A stretch of 43,796 nt of DNA from an uncultured Bacteroidia bacterium (lineage in GTDB: Bacteria > Bacteroidota > Bacteroidia > Bacteroidales > F082), in NCBI GenBank assembly GCA_902791165.1, contig CADAVB010000035.1:1-43796 (forward strand). The letters are read 5' to 3'. Shown piece by piece: positions 27,169 through 35,708 of this stretch. Within the stretch, counting starts at the first letter, position 1; the number at the start of each line of letters is the position of its first letter. A program made the position numbers and the translations under genes. The notes beneath the pieces were generated by a model, which saw only the letters and a list, made by a program, of their open reading frames with translations, searched no databases and was not told the DNA's origin.

Positions 27169-27870
27169 TCACAAATTCTTCATAAATAGGAACTTCCTGA
27201 GATGAAGGTGATGTATGCCTTCGTAATTTGTGTTCTCGAAAAGTTCATCCATCGAAACCACATATTTCGGATAATTGTCCTTAATCATTTGCAGGTTGCC
27301 AAACTCACGCAAGATGGTTTCCTCGGAAGCCAATTGGTAAGTCACTTGAACATATATTACCCGATTTTGCTTTTGAGCCACAAAATCAATCTCCGACTTT
27401 TGCACATAGCCGACGTTCACCTCAAAACCAATACGGACAAGATGCAGATACACAGCGTTTTCTATAATCTTCTCTATGCTTTGGGCTAATCCACCTTGCA
27501 CGAGCGAGTTCCTGATGCCAACGTCCTCAAAATAGAATTTGTCATTGATTTCAAACAAACGCTTTCTGTGAATGTCGTAACGGCTCACCCGATGAATGAT
27601 GAAAGCATTGCAAATATAGTCCAAATAATTGAGAATGACCTTGGTAGAGGTGTCAATTTGTTGGCTTTTCAGGTACTTCACGATATTGGTCGCCGAAAAT
27701 GGCTTGCCGATATTGTCACTGACGAATCGCACCAAATTCTTCAAGAGCGACATGTTGCGGATTTCCTCCCTCTCAACAACATCCTTAAGGATGATGGTAT
27801 TGTAAACACTTTGTAGATAATCACTTATGAGTTCCTGCTCGTCAAGACCGATGCGGCTCAATTGCGGCAT
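27169..27870 (-). pseudogene. Truncated AAA ATPase, DUF4143 C-terminal part
   Basis: The remaining 233 residues are the C-terminal half of the AAA_14/DUF4143 ATPase family: the NGGMPQLSRIGLDE start (the conserved GGMP joint after the ATPase domain), LISDYLQSVYNTIILKDVVE, IGKPFSATNIVKYLKSQQID, then the nuclease-like part with SEIDFVAQKQNRVIYVQVTY. Full proteins of this family have about 390-400 residues and begin with an ATPase domain holding Walker A and B. Here the frame closes with TAA at 27900-27898, just before NGGMP, and three 40-bp-spaced repeats take the place of the N-terminal half. It is likely non-functional as an ATPase, though the fragment could still be translated from ATG 27870. 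Confidence 0.75.
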
Positions 27871-27887
27871 TCCACCATTGTATGAAA

Positions 27888-27988
27888 ATTTTGTGGATTA
27901 TAAGAAACAAAATATAGAAATTCTTCAATTTTGTGACTTATGAGAAACAAAAATGCTCTATTTATCGATTTTGTGGAGTATGAGAAAC
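27888..27988. repeat. Three ATTTTGTG...GAGAAAC repeats, 40-bp spacing
   Basis: A 21-base unit (ATTTTGTGGATTATAAGAAAC and variants) starts at 27888, 27928 and 27968, exactly 40 bp apart, with 19-nt spacers. The units lie at the broken 5' end of the ATPase gene. The spacing could mark operator sites phased on the DNA or a decayed array. Confidence 0.75.
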
Positions 27989-28034
27989 CGTTTGATGTCG
28001 TCCAAATCGGTGTTTTGGAGTAATATGTACCAGC

Positions 28035-28607
28035 CTAAACACCCATCCCAAACACTTCCTCAAACATCCGCCGATAGGCTTCCACTTTCTTGTCGAAAGC
28101 CAAAGGATAAGCCCTTGAAGATGAAGGCAAACGGTATAATATAAGTCCTTCCCGCAGCGTGATTTGGCTGTTGGGCGAGGGAATGGAATCGGTTTTGTAA
28201 TAGGCGCAGACTTCCGTGGTGGCCTTTTCGCCCGTCGTGGCAATGGCGTGGCATTGGGGCATTTGCGCCAAAAGCGCCTCAATATCAGTGTGTTCGACGA
28301 TTTCCAAGAAAGCGTCCGAGGCGTTGTCTTTCAGCCGACGCACTGCCGTGGCCGTGTCAAAGTAGGCGATGCCTTTCTCTTTCAAAAACGCTATGATTTC
28401 GTTCATTTTGAAGCGTTTATGCTCCATATCAACGAAATGGTTTTTGTCGCCGAACCAGATTTGTCCTTCAATGCGCCAGTGGTCGTTGATGAAATTGGGG
28501 TAGAAAAAGTCCATGCACCAGCGTTTCTTCGGCGGCGGGAAACTGCCGAGAAACAGCACTTTGGCGTTTGCAGGGAGAAATGGCTTTAGAGGGTGGAGTT
28601 CGGTCAT
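28035..28607 (-). CDS. Uracil-DNA glycosylase superfamily protein
   Basis: The 190-residue protein has the UDG-superfamily start VLFLGSFPPPKKRWCMDFFY (residues 18-37), where GSFPP is the glycine-containing water-activating loop equivalent and FFYPNFINDHW is typical of the Bacteroidota branch. The C-terminal LPSSSRAY (about 161-168) corresponds to the DNA-intercalating loop (PSxS). It probably removes uracil or a mismatched base in base-excision repair; the catalytic type is not certain. It is monocistronic, reading away from the CARF nuclease gene that follows on the plus strand. Confidence 0.8.
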   Translation of the reverse strand: MTELHPLKPFLPANAKVLFLGSFPPPKKRWCMDFFYPNFINDHWRIEGQIWFGDKNHFVDMEHKRFKMNEIIAFLKEKGIAYFDTATAVRRLKDNASDAFLEIVEHTDIEALLAQMPQCHAIATTGEKATTEVCAYYKTDSIPSPNSQITLREGLILYRLPSSSRAYPLAFDKKVEAYRRMFEEVFGMGV

Positions 28608-28880
28608 TGGGCGGTCATTTTACGAAGATTGTTTTTTCCATAAACATCATCAAGTTTATCAACCGCAAAACTACAAAAACCTTTCAATCCAACCCTTTTT
28701 CCACTTGTTTTTCATTTTTTTGCGGCCAATAAGCCGCAAAATCTACGGCTTAATTCTTCAAACACCCAATCGGCACCACAAACACGCCGTCGGTGTTTGC
28801 TTGATGCCTAGGCCTTTTCTCATCTAAAAGAAAGCGGATAAAAAATATTTACTATCTTTGCACATCTATTTCTTTTTATC
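28608..28880. other. Divergent spacer before the CARF nuclease gene
   Basis: The 273 bases hold two inverted repeats: TTTTGCGGC/GCCGCAAAA (28718-28726 with 28733-28741) and CAAACAC/GTGTTTG (28779-28785 with 28793-28799), neither followed by a clear T run on the plus strand. The promoter box of the next gene is at 28853. No gene is seen. Confidence 0.5.
28853..28860 (+). promoter_or_regulatory. -7 box TATCTTTG for the CARF nuclease gene
   Basis: Perfect TAnnTTTG, 20 nt before the ATG at 28881; no clear -33. Confidence 0.6.
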
Positions 28881-30035
28881 ATGTCCAAAACCATCGTAAA
28901 TATCATTGACAAAAGCAACCCGCTGCCAGCCTATCTGTTCACCAAGGAATACTACGAGGACGGCGACGAGCTGCTGTTCATCTCCGCCGAGGAGGAAGCC
29001 AAGTGTATCCCCGTGTTAGTCAAAGCGTTGGAGGTTGATGAAACGCTCGTGAAGAGCATCATCGTCAGGCGTTTCGAGGACAAGTTCCTCTACGAGCGTA
29101 TCTGCCGCACCATCAAGGGCAATCTGGTTCCCAACAAACAGTATTACCTCAACCTTGCGGGCGGCAACCGTTACATGACGCTCTCGGTGCAACACGTTTT
29201 CGAGGAGTTCGATACCTTGTTTTTCTACACGCAAACACGTGAAAACCTGATTGTTAAAACCATCTTCGACCATAGTATCTACGACAACGACGACGAGGTG
29301 TTTCCCGTCAAGCACCGCATGACGCTGAAGGAATATTTCGGCCTCTATGGACTGGAAAGCGACGTGGACCAACCTCGCAAAATGGTCAAGGAAACGGCTT
29401 TCTCGCAACATTTGTTCACGATGTTTTCGCAAAACCTGCTCGGCCGCGGCGACTATCAGGTAATGGAAATCCTGCGCGAAAAATACCGCAACTGGAAGTT
29501 CCTCGTCATCTCGGAGGTGGAAAACCCGACCAAGGACTACATGACCGCCATCCCGAATTTGAGCCGATTCCTAAACTTCATCGGCTTCGTCCCCGAAAGG
29601 AAAGGCTCGCTGCAAAGCTATGAGATTGAGTATCTTACGGGCGGCTGGTTCGAGGAATACGTCTATGCGCTCATCAAATCTGTGCTGCAACCCGACGACA
29701 TCGCTATGGGCGTGCACATCTCCAACGGCGTCATCAAGCACAACAACGAACTCGACGTGTGCTTTATCAAGGCGAACAAACTGTTCGTCATCGAGTGCAA
29801 GACAGGCGTGACAAGCGAGAGTCTGTTCAACGAAATCGTGTATAAGGTTTGTGCCCTAAAGGAAGTGCTGCTCGGCACAAGCAATTCCTACATTTTCTCG
29901 CTCAAGAAAGACCACAAAGGCAACTGGAAAAAGACGGCAAAATACATGGGCCTCACCTTCTGCGACTGGCTCAACCTCACCAAGCCCGACAACCTTAAGG
30001 CCATCTTGAAAGCGATGGACAAGATTGCTTCTTAG
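28881..30035 (+). CDS. Card1/Can2-like CARF-domain nuclease (DUF1887 family)
   Basis: The 384-residue protein has a CARF domain in the N-terminal half: the Rossmann-type start TIVNIIDKSNPLPAYLF and the ligand loop YLNLAGGNRYMTLSVQHVF (residues 89-107). The C-terminal half is a PD-(D/E)xK nuclease with GGWFEEYVYALI (254-265), NELDVCF (289-295) and LFVIECKTG (301-309), giving predicted catalytic D292, E305 and K307. This is the DUF1887/Card1/Can2 architecture; in type III CRISPR systems such proteins bind cyclic tetra-adenylate and then degrade nucleic acid. No cas gene or CRISPR array is in this window, so it may act in trans or in a CRISPR-independent role. It ends with a 4-base overlap with the opposing S66 gene. 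Confidence 0.87.
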   Translation: MSKTIVNIIDKSNPLPAYLFTKEYYEDGDELLFISAEEEAKCIPVLVKALEVDETLVKSIIVRRFEDKFLYERICRTIKGNLVPNKQYYLNLAGGNRYMTLSVQHVFEEFDTLFFYTQTRENLIVKTIFDHSIYDNDDEVFPVKHRMTLKEYFGLYGLESDVDQPRKMVKETAFSQHLFTMFSQNLLGRGDYQVMEILREKYRNWKFLVISEVENPTKDYMTAIPNLSRFLNFIGFVPERKGSLQSYEIEYLTGGWFEEYVYALIKSVLQPDDIAMGVHISNGVIKHNNELDVCFIKANKLFVIECKTGVTSESLFNEIVYKVCALKEVLLGTSNSYIFSLKKDHKGNWKKTAKYMGLTFCDWLNLTKPDNLKAILKAMDKIAS

Positions 30036-30928
30036 TTTTGCGAGAAAACAACGACGTTTTGATTAACAAGCAACTGTGTTTCTGTTCCTAAAAACAAGGC
30101 ACGGTTGTCGTCGAAATGCCCAGCGGGGAAATTGAAGCACAGGGGATAATCATATTCTGAAACCACTTCGGCAATCACTTCTTCGGCACTTTGGCCAAAA
30201 GGATGGGCGTTGTCGTGGATTTGCGTCAGGCCACCCACGATAAGTCCTTTCAGATTGGCCAGTTTTCCAGCGCGTTTCAAAGCACGCATCATCCTGTCAA
30301 CGTGATAGATATACTCGTCCACTTCTTCAATGAATAGAATTTTCCCATCTGTTTCGGGGAAAATGTCGGAGCCGTTCATACCCATCAAAACGGACAAGTT
30401 GCCGCCAACGATTTCGCCTTCCATCATGCCCAAGCGGTTCAATGGATTTGAAGGAATTTCATATTGCAATGGATTGCCTGTCAGTGCATTGAATAAAGAC
30501 TGTTTGGCTTCAGGGATCTTGTTGGCAAAATAAAAAGGCATAGGTGAATGAAGGCTTGGGATGCCCAAACGCTGCAACTTGCCGTGGATAACCGTGCTGT
30601 CGCTGAAACCCGCAATCCATTTTGGGTGCCGCAAAAACTGGGTGAAGTCGATCTTGTCGATGATGCGTATGCCGCCATAGCCGCCACGGGCGAGCCAAAT
30701 GGCTTCAATTTCCTCATTGTCAATATATTCCTGAAAAACGGCAGCCCGAAAGGCGTCGTCACCGGCAAAGATATGGTGCACGGCGAAAAGTCGCTCGTCA
30801 AAAACGGGGACAACCCCTTGGTCTTTCAGCCATTGGATGCCGTAAGCCATTTCCTCGGGCGTCACGCAGCGCGCCGGCGCGACAATGGCCACTTTTGAAC
30901 CTTGTTTTAATAACGGAATCTCTTTCAT
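30032..30928 (-). CDS. S66 family LD-carboxypeptidase
   Basis: The 298-residue protein matches LdcA/MccF peptidases, which cleave the L,D bond of the terminal D-Ala in murein tetrapeptides during peptidoglycan recycling. Visible parts are KVAIVAPA at the N-terminus, ARGGYGGIRIID (80-91), the nucleophile elbow GFSDST with S109, acidic FIEEVDEYIYHVDRMM with E201/E202, and the histidine of FPAGHF (H271). All members of the Ser-Glu-His triad are present. There is no signal peptide, as expected for a cytoplasmic recycling enzyme. Its start overlaps the stop of the MORN-repeat gene (TAATG), so the two are coupled. Confidence 0.92.
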   Translation of the reverse strand: MKEIPLLKQGSKVAIVAPARCVTPEEMAYGIQWLKDQGVVPVFDERLFAVHHIFAGDDAFRAAVFQEYIDNEEIEAIWLARGGYGGIRIIDKIDFTQFLRHPKWIAGFSDSTVIHGKLQRLGIPSLHSPMPFYFANKIPEAKQSLFNALTGNPLQYEIPSNPLNRLGMMEGEIVGGNLSVLMGMNGSDIFPETDGKILFIEEVDEYIYHVDRMMRALKRAGKLANLKGLIVGGLTQIHDNAHPFGQSAEEVIAEVVSEYDYPLCFNFPAGHFDDNRALFLGTETQLLVNQNVVVFSQN

Positions 30929-32436
30929 TATCTGATGATTTCAGTTTCTTCCAGCGCCTCGCCGTCGTACTTCACCTCTGCGCCTTGGTTGTAGGTAACG
31001 GTGAAATACAACTCGCCCGTGTCCAAGTATTTCTTCCAGTCGCCATGGCGCACACCAGCCGCATAGCTTTGGATTTCGCGCAGCCGACCGTTTTCGTAAT
31101 AGAAGAAATGTTCGCCGTCGGGATAGCCCGCGTTGAACTTGCCCCGGAAGGCCATTTTGCCGTTGTCGTAATAGGAAGTCCATTCGCCCACTTGCTTGTC
31201 GGCGCGAAACTCGCCCTCGGTGCGCATGTCGCCAATCTGCTCGGTCCATTTTCCGGCCTTCATGCCGTCGAAATAGTTGCCGCTGACGATGACGTTGCCT
31301 TTGGTGTCGTATTCCTTATAAGGTCCGTTGGCTTGGCCTTTGTAAAACTGCTCCTCGATTTGCTTCTGACCGTTGTCGTAATACCAAGTCCAAATGCCAT
31401 CGGGTTGGCCTTCTTTGTAGCTCCCAACTTCCTGAACCTTACCGTTTTGGTAATAGAACTTCCACTCGCCAGAACGCTCGCCGTCGATGAAAACACCCTC
31501 GGCGCGAAGGGTGCTGTCGGGGTAGAACTCCTTGTAGTCGCCGCGCCGTTTGCCGTCGATGCCGACGATGCCTTCGCCCACCAACGCGCCTTTTTGGTAG
31601 GTCTGCGACTTGACGACATTGCCTTCCTCGTCAAACTCGCGCCAAACGCCTTCGCGCTTGCCGTCGCGGAACGAGGCCTCGCGCCTGACTTTTCCGTTGG
31701 GATAATACTCGTGCTTGACGACGAGCGGCTTTTGGTCGCCTTCCAGCACTTGCTCCACATCATTCACGAACTTGGTGATTTTCTTTAAGTTGCCTTTTTC
31801 GTCGTATTCCTTATAGAAGCCGTCGCGGAGGCCGTGTCGGTAGTAACATTCCGTGTGCAGGCTCCAGTCGTCAAAGAAAGTCTTCCAGTAACCGTGTTTC
31901 TTGCCCTCGCGGTCGTAGCGGTTCAGGGCTTCGCGCTTCAGCATGAAGCCTTTGCGGTAGGTGATGAGTTCCTTCAAGAGTCCCGTAGTGTCGAAAACGG
32001 GCGAAAAACCTTCCTCGAAACCATTGACGAAGTTCATCGTCTGCAACACGCGCCATTTGCGGTCGTAGCGTTTCCCTTCCCCCGAACGCACCTCATTAAT
32101 ATAGGGTTCTTCCAAAATCTCATCTGCTTTGTAGGTGTATTTTGGGCCGTTTTTCAAGTCCTTTTTATAATTGATAATCAACGAAGTATCTCCATTTTCA
32201 GCAAAAAATACCCAAGTGCTGTCCAAGAGGAAGTCGGTGCGCTTGCCGATGGATTTCAGCTGTCCGTTCTCGTAATACGTTTTCCAAAGTCCGTCGGGCT
32301 TGCCATTGCGGAGAGTGCCTTCGGAGGAAACTTGTCCGTTGGGATAGGTATATTGCTGATATTCAGACTGAGAGAAAGCTCGAAGCCCGAAAAACAGCAC
32401 TATGGCGGTTAGAAGTATTGTCTTGGTTTTTTGCAT
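30928..32436 (-). CDS. Secreted MORN-repeat (YwqK-type) protein
   Basis: The start chosen is ATG 32436, giving 502 residues with a signal peptide (MQKTKTILLTAIVLFFGLRAFSQ); a longer frame from 32472 would cover the promoter box. The mature part is almost entirely MORN_2-type repeats of about 22-24 residues, with the pattern YYxNGQ, GxRxGxWKxY (GKPDGLWKTYYENGQLKSIG, GKREGVWREFDEEGNVVKSQ, GQPDGIWTWYYDNGQKQIEE). Such repeats are common in Bacteroidota envelope proteins; related ones are called YwqK antitoxins, but no toxin gene is adjacent and that name would mislead. It is the first gene of an operon with the S66 peptidase, hinting at an envelope-related role. Confidence 0.85.
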   Translation of the reverse strand: MQKTKTILLTAIVLFFGLRAFSQSEYQQYTYPNGQVSSEGTLRNGKPDGLWKTYYENGQLKSIGKRTDFLLDSTWVFFAENGDTSLIINYKKDLKNGPKYTYKADEILEEPYINEVRSGEGKRYDRKWRVLQTMNFVNGFEEGFSPVFDTTGLLKELITYRKGFMLKREALNRYDREGKKHGYWKTFFDDWSLHTECYYRHGLRDGFYKEYDEKGNLKKITKFVNDVEQVLEGDQKPLVVKHEYYPNGKVRREASFRDGKREGVWREFDEEGNVVKSQTYQKGALVGEGIVGIDGKRRGDYKEFYPDSTLRAEGVFIDGERSGEWKFYYQNGKVQEVGSYKEGQPDGIWTWYYDNGQKQIEEQFYKGQANGPYKEYDTKGNVIVSGNYFDGMKAGKWTEQIGDMRTEGEFRADKQVGEWTSYYDNGKMAFRGKFNAGYPDGEHFFYYENGRLREIQSYAAGVRHGDWKKYLDTGELYFTVTYNQGAEVKYDGEALEETEIIR

Positions 32437-32459
32437 CCGATAGAGGGTTTTATGCGCTT

Positions 32460-32467
32460 CAAAAGTA
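32460..32467 (-). promoter_or_regulatory. -7 box TACTTTTG for the MORN gene
   Basis: Perfect TAnnTTTG on the minus strand, 23 nt before ATG 32436; it supports that start. Confidence 0.6.
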
Positions 32468-32531
32468 CGCAAAAACCGCCATTTGGAGGGTGTTTGCGAC
32501 GAAATTTTCCACTTTTTTCAAAAAAACGCGC

Positions 32532-32559
32532 TTGGTTTCGTGAAATATTCCTATTTTTG
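32532..32559 (+). promoter_or_regulatory. Promoter of tRNA-Thr
   Basis: TTG (32532-32534), 17-nt spacer, TATTTTTG (32552-32559), 14 nt before the tRNA 5' end. Confidence 0.6.
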
Positions 32560-32573
32560 CAGCCGCATTTGAG

Positions 32574-32646
<73 letters not shown>

Positions 32647-32655
32647 CCGCAAGGA

Positions 32656-32684
32656 AGAGTTTCGGTAACGAAGCTCTTTTTTTG
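32656..32684 (+). terminator. Terminator after tRNA-Thr
   Basis: AGAGTTTCG (32656-32664) pairs with CGAAGCTCT (32669-32677) around GTAA, followed by seven T. Confidence 0.88.
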
Positions 32685-32710
32685 TGTCTTTTTGCGAAGG
32701 GTAGGCAACA

Positions 32711-32739
32711 AAAAAAACCTGCTGACAATCAGCAGGTTT
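32711..32739 (-). terminator. Terminator after tRNA-Cys
   Basis: An 11-bp stem (32739-32729 with 32725-32715, AAACCTGCTGA type) with a 3-nt loop, followed on the minus strand by a T run. Confidence 0.88.
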
Positions 32740-32743
32740 GGTG

Positions 32744-32814
32744 AGGTACCTGGCGGATTCGAACCGCCGTCCCCGGTTTTGCAGACCGATCCCTAACCAC
32801 TCGGGCAAGGTACC
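32744..32814 (-). tRNA. tRNA-Cys(GCA)
   Basis: A perfect acceptor stem GGTACCT/AGGTACC, anticodon loop CTGCAAA with anticodon GCA (32782-32780), T arm GGCGG/CCGCC with TTCGAAT. Length is 71 nt; no CCA is encoded. It converges on tRNA-Thr. Confidence 0.95.
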
Positions 32815-32825
32815 ATTTGCGGCTG

Positions 32826-32833
32826 CAAAGATA
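32826..32833 (-). promoter_or_regulatory. -7 box TATCTTTG for tRNA-Cys
   Basis: Perfect TAnnTTTG on the minus strand, 11 nt before the tRNA 5' end. Confidence 0.6.
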
Positions 32834-32918
32834 CATCTTTTTTCTGACTTGCAAATGATTTTGGCAAAAAATGTCTGCAAATCGTTGTTTTCGTCTGCGA
32901 ATTGGGATGAAGGAGCCG

Positions 32919-33872
32919 CTAATGACGCGCTTTCGTCAAGGCTGCCGCGCCAAGGATGGCTGCATCGTTGTCGGGCAGTTCCGAAACGCGCACGTCCACG
33001 CTGCCGTCGTAAACAAAGCACAAGTGTTTCTTGAACGACTCGCGCACGGGTTTCATCAGTATCTCGCCGGCTTTCACGGGACCGCCCATCAAAAAGATGG
33101 CTTCGGGACCGCTGAATGCCACAGCGTTGGCCAAAGCGATGCCCAGCCAATAGCCTGTCAATTCAAAGACATTCAAGGCCAAAGGGTCGCCGTTTTGGGC
33201 TGCGTCGCCCACCATTTTGCTGGTCAAGTCGTCGGGATTCACTTTTGCCAATGGGCCGTCGTAGTCGGGTGTAGCTTCAAGCAGTTCCAAGGCCGTGCGG
33301 CGGATGCCAGTGGCCGAAGTGTAGGTTTCCAGGCAGCCTTTGCGCCCGCAGCCGCAGGGGCGCCCTTCGGGAATCAAGATGGCATGGCCGAGTTCGCCCG
33401 CACCACCTGTCTTGCCGTGTACCAATTGGCCGTCCACCACGATACCACTGCCTACTCCCGTTCCCAAGGTGAAAGTGATGAAGTTTTTCATGCCTTTGGC
33501 ACCGCCGTAAACGAGTTCGCCATAAGCCGCCGCGTTGGCATCGTTGGAAACCACAACGGGCGCGTCGAGGTGTTCGTGAAACAGTTTCGGCAAGTCGATG
33601 ATGCCTTTGAAGTTGAGGTTGGTGGCATTCTCGATGCAGCCCGTGTAATAGTTGCCTGCAGGTGCCGCGATGCCAATGCCGTCGATGGCCTCAACGCCGT
33701 TTTCTGTCATCAAGGTGTTGATTTGTTTGCAAATATCTGATACATAAACAGATGCATCGCAATATTTGTTGGTTGGGAGGTTCTTTTTGGCCATGCAACG
33801 GCCGTCGTTGCGCACCAAGCCAATGTCGGTATTGGTGCCGCCGATGTCGATTCCTATGGAAAAAGTGTTCAT
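32919..33872 (-). CDS. glk: ROK family glucokinase
   Basis: The 317-residue protein belongs to the ROK kinases. Motifs are the ATP-binding start FSIGIDIGGTNTDIGLV (residues 4-20), the substrate-binding NDANAAAYGE (about 110-119), TLGTGVGSGIVVDG (about 134-147), GELGH (158-162) and the zinc site CGCGRKGCLETYTS (about 173-186). ROK proteins phosphorylate glucose or related hexoses with ATP. The DNA-binding domain of ROK repressors is absent, so it is an enzyme. The glucokinase name is the likeliest; N-acetylhexosamine or mannose kinase activity is possible. It is transcribed alone. Confidence 0.9.
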   Translation of the reverse strand: MNTFSIGIDIGGTNTDIGLVRNDGRCMAKKNLPTNKYCDASVYVSDICKQINTLMTENGVEAIDGIGIAAPAGNYYTGCIENATNLNFKGIIDLPKLFHEHLDAPVVVSNDANAAAYGELVYGGAKGMKNFITFTLGTGVGSGIVVDGQLVHGKTGGAGELGHAILIPEGRPCGCGRKGCLETYTSATGIRRTALELLEATPDYDGPLAKVNPDDLTSKMVGDAAQNGDPLALNVFELTGYWLGIALANAVAFSGPEAIFLMGGPVKAGEILMKPVRESFKKHLCFVYDGSVDVRVSELPDNDAAILGAAALTKARH

Positions 33873-33893
33873 GCTTCTACAGTTTTGAAGGGG

Positions 33894-33901
33894 CTAAAAT
33901 A
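33894..33901 (-). promoter_or_regulatory. -7-like box TATTTTAG for glk
   Basis: One base off TAnnTTTG on the minus strand, 21 nt before the ATG. The same box and the bases after it (CCNCNTCAAAAC) recur before clcA at 37519. Confidence 0.45.
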
Positions 33902-33907
33902 CGGATT

Positions 33908-33940
33908 TTTGGCAAATGACGATGAATTTTTATACTTTTG
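33908..33940 (+). promoter_or_regulatory. Promoter of the M14 peptidase gene
   Basis: TTTG (33908-33911), a 21-nt spacer and TACTTTTG (33933-33940), 19 nt before ATG 33960. It shows that the longer upstream frame is not the gene start. Confidence 0.65.
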
Positions 33941-33959
33941 TGGCTTAAATCTTCCATCC

Positions 33960-35705
33960 ATGAAAAGACTATTACCGCTTTTATTGGCCTTTTTCTTTAT
34001 GGTGGCTTGCACCAGCAAAGACGTCGATTTGACCACCACTTTTGAGAAGTCAAACTGCTTGGAAACAGACGATTATGAAGGCACCATCGCCTATGCAAAA
34101 CAACTCGCCAAACAGTTCAAAGAGGTGCATTACCAGACCATTGCGACGACCGCACAAGGCCGTGAAGTGCCGCTGCTGATTGTTGATGAGAACGGCTACA
34201 CCAAGCCCAAGAAAATCCGCAAGAGCGGGAAAACCATCATTCTTGTTGAATCGTGCATCCATCCGGGCGAGCCGAACGGCAAGGATGCCATGTTCCTGCT
34301 CATCCGCAATATGCTGAGAGGCAGGGAGAACAGCGACTTGCTGAAGAATTTTTCTTTCCTGTTTATCCCCGTTTTGAGTCCCGACGGGCTGGCCAATTTC
34401 TCGCCTTTCAACCGCATCAACCAAAACGGTCCGAAGGAAATGGGCTGGCGCGTGAACGCGAATGGCTTCAACCTCAACCGCGACTTCACCAAGCTCGACA
34501 CGCCCGAATTGCGCGGCTTCGTTGCGCTGTTCAACCGTTGGCAACCCGACCTGTTTTTCGACACCCATGCCACCAATGGTGCTGATTACCAGTATGTCAC
34601 GACATACTCTATCGAAGATTTCGGTAATTACGACCCCAACATCAGCGATTGGCTGAACCGTGTATGGGAACCCAAAATCAAGACGGCGATGGCCGATTTA
34701 GGCTTTCCCATTACGCGCTATATCGAGTTTCATCCTTGGGGCGACCCGACAGCGCCGTTGTTTGACGAGAGTTTTTCAGCCATGTTCTCGGAGGCTTACA
34801 CCACGGCGCGCAATTGCCCTGGCATCCTGATCGAAACCCACATGCTGAAGCCCTATAAAGACCGTGTGCTTTCCACCTATAACATGATTGTCGAAACGTT
34901 GAGAATTATCCTCGACAACCCGGAAGGCTTCAAGAGCGCTCTCGCCGAAGCCAAGAAGAATGACTTGTCTATCAAAGAGATAGCTATCAATATGCAGTCC
35001 GACTTGAATGACACGCTTTGGACGGATTTTTTGGGTTATCGTTTCGACACGGTGTACAGCGACATCACGGAAGGCTGGTACTATGCCTACGACACCACCC
35101 GTCCCGAAACGCGCCGCACGATGCGCTTCCGGGCCACCCGTCCCGAAAAGTCCCTCGTCGTGCCCAAGGAGTACATTATCCCAGCACAATATAAAGAGGT
35201 TATCGACATCGTCAAGGCACACGGCTTCGATATGAACCTTTTGAAATCGGAAAAGACGCTGAAAGTTAGCACCTATCGCTTTGACAATGTGTTGTTTTCG
35301 CCTATGCCGTCTGAAGGTCGCTGTCGTGTGGCGCAGTTTGATGCCGAGGAAATCACCAAAGAGGTTACCTTCCCGAAAGGTTCGGCGGTGGTGAAGACTA
35401 CCCAAAACGGTATCCGCTTGTTAATGAATCTCTTGGAACCCGAAATGCAAGGCTCGCTGTTTGAGTGGGGCTTTTTCAACAATGTCCTTCAGCGGGTGGA
35501 GTATTTCGAGGTCTATAAAATGGAGCCGATGGCTCGGGAAATGCTCGCCGCCGATCCGTTTTTGGCCGAGCAATTCCAGCAGTGGAAAGCCGCTTTGCCT
35601 GCCGACAAGCCGCTTTCGCAATACGAGATCCTGAACTGGTTCTATGAGCGATCGCCTTATTTCGACAAAAATTATCGGGTATATCCAGTGGGCATGGTGA
35701 GATAA
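33960..35705 (+). CDS. M14 family zinc carboxypeptidase lipoprotein
   Basis: The start is ATG 33960, giving 581 residues with a lipoprotein signal (lipobox MVAC, cysteine 17). The zinc-binding pair of M14 peptidases is visible as HPGEPNG (H101, E104), with the third ligand in FFDTHATNG (H203) and the substrate-binding NLNRDF (171-176). A catalytic Glu is expected in ILIETHMLKPY (about residues 292-302). The protein is longer than classical carboxypeptidases, with a C-terminal region of about 200 residues typical of the Bacteroidota branch. It should act on peptides or murein-derived peptides at the periplasmic face or outside. It converges on the chloride channel gene with a 3-base gap. Confidence 0.9.
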   Translation: MKRLLPLLLAFFFMVACTSKDVDLTTTFEKSNCLETDDYEGTIAYAKQLAKQFKEVHYQTIATTAQGREVPLLIVDENGYTKPKKIRKSGKTIILVESCIHPGEPNGKDAMFLLIRNMLRGRENSDLLKNFSFLFIPVLSPDGLANFSPFNRINQNGPKEMGWRVNANGFNLNRDFTKLDTPELRGFVALFNRWQPDLFFDTHATNGADYQYVTTYSIEDFGNYDPNISDWLNRVWEPKIKTAMADLGFPITRYIEFHPWGDPTAPLFDESFSAMFSEAYTTARNCPGILIETHMLKPYKDRVLSTYNMIVETLRIILDNPEGFKSALAEAKKNDLSIKEIAINMQSDLNDTLWTDFLGYRFDTVYSDITEGWYYAYDTTRPETRRTMRFRATRPEKSLVVPKEYIIPAQYKEVIDIVKAHGFDMNLLKSEKTLKVSTYRFDNVLFSPMPSEGRCRVAQFDAEEITKEVTFPKGSAVVKTTQNGIRLLMNLLEPEMQGSLFEWGFFNNVLQRVEYFEVYKMEPMAREMLAADPFLAEQFQQWKAALPADKPLSQYEILNWFYERSPYFDKNYRVYPVGMVR

Positions 35706-35708
35706 AGG

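Noticed and set aside
27888-27988. Possible CRISPR array from three evenly spaced repeats
   Set aside because: Units are 21 bases and imperfect, spacers only 19 bases, and there are just three. No cas gene is near. An operator or decayed repeat fits better.
30928-32436. MORN-repeat protein as a YwqK antitoxin
   Set aside because: No toxin gene is adjacent and the protein has a signal peptide; the database label reflects only the repeat.
33885-33959. Earlier start for the M14 peptidase
   Set aside because: The promoter box at 33933 lies inside this extension, and the lipoprotein signal starts at 33960.
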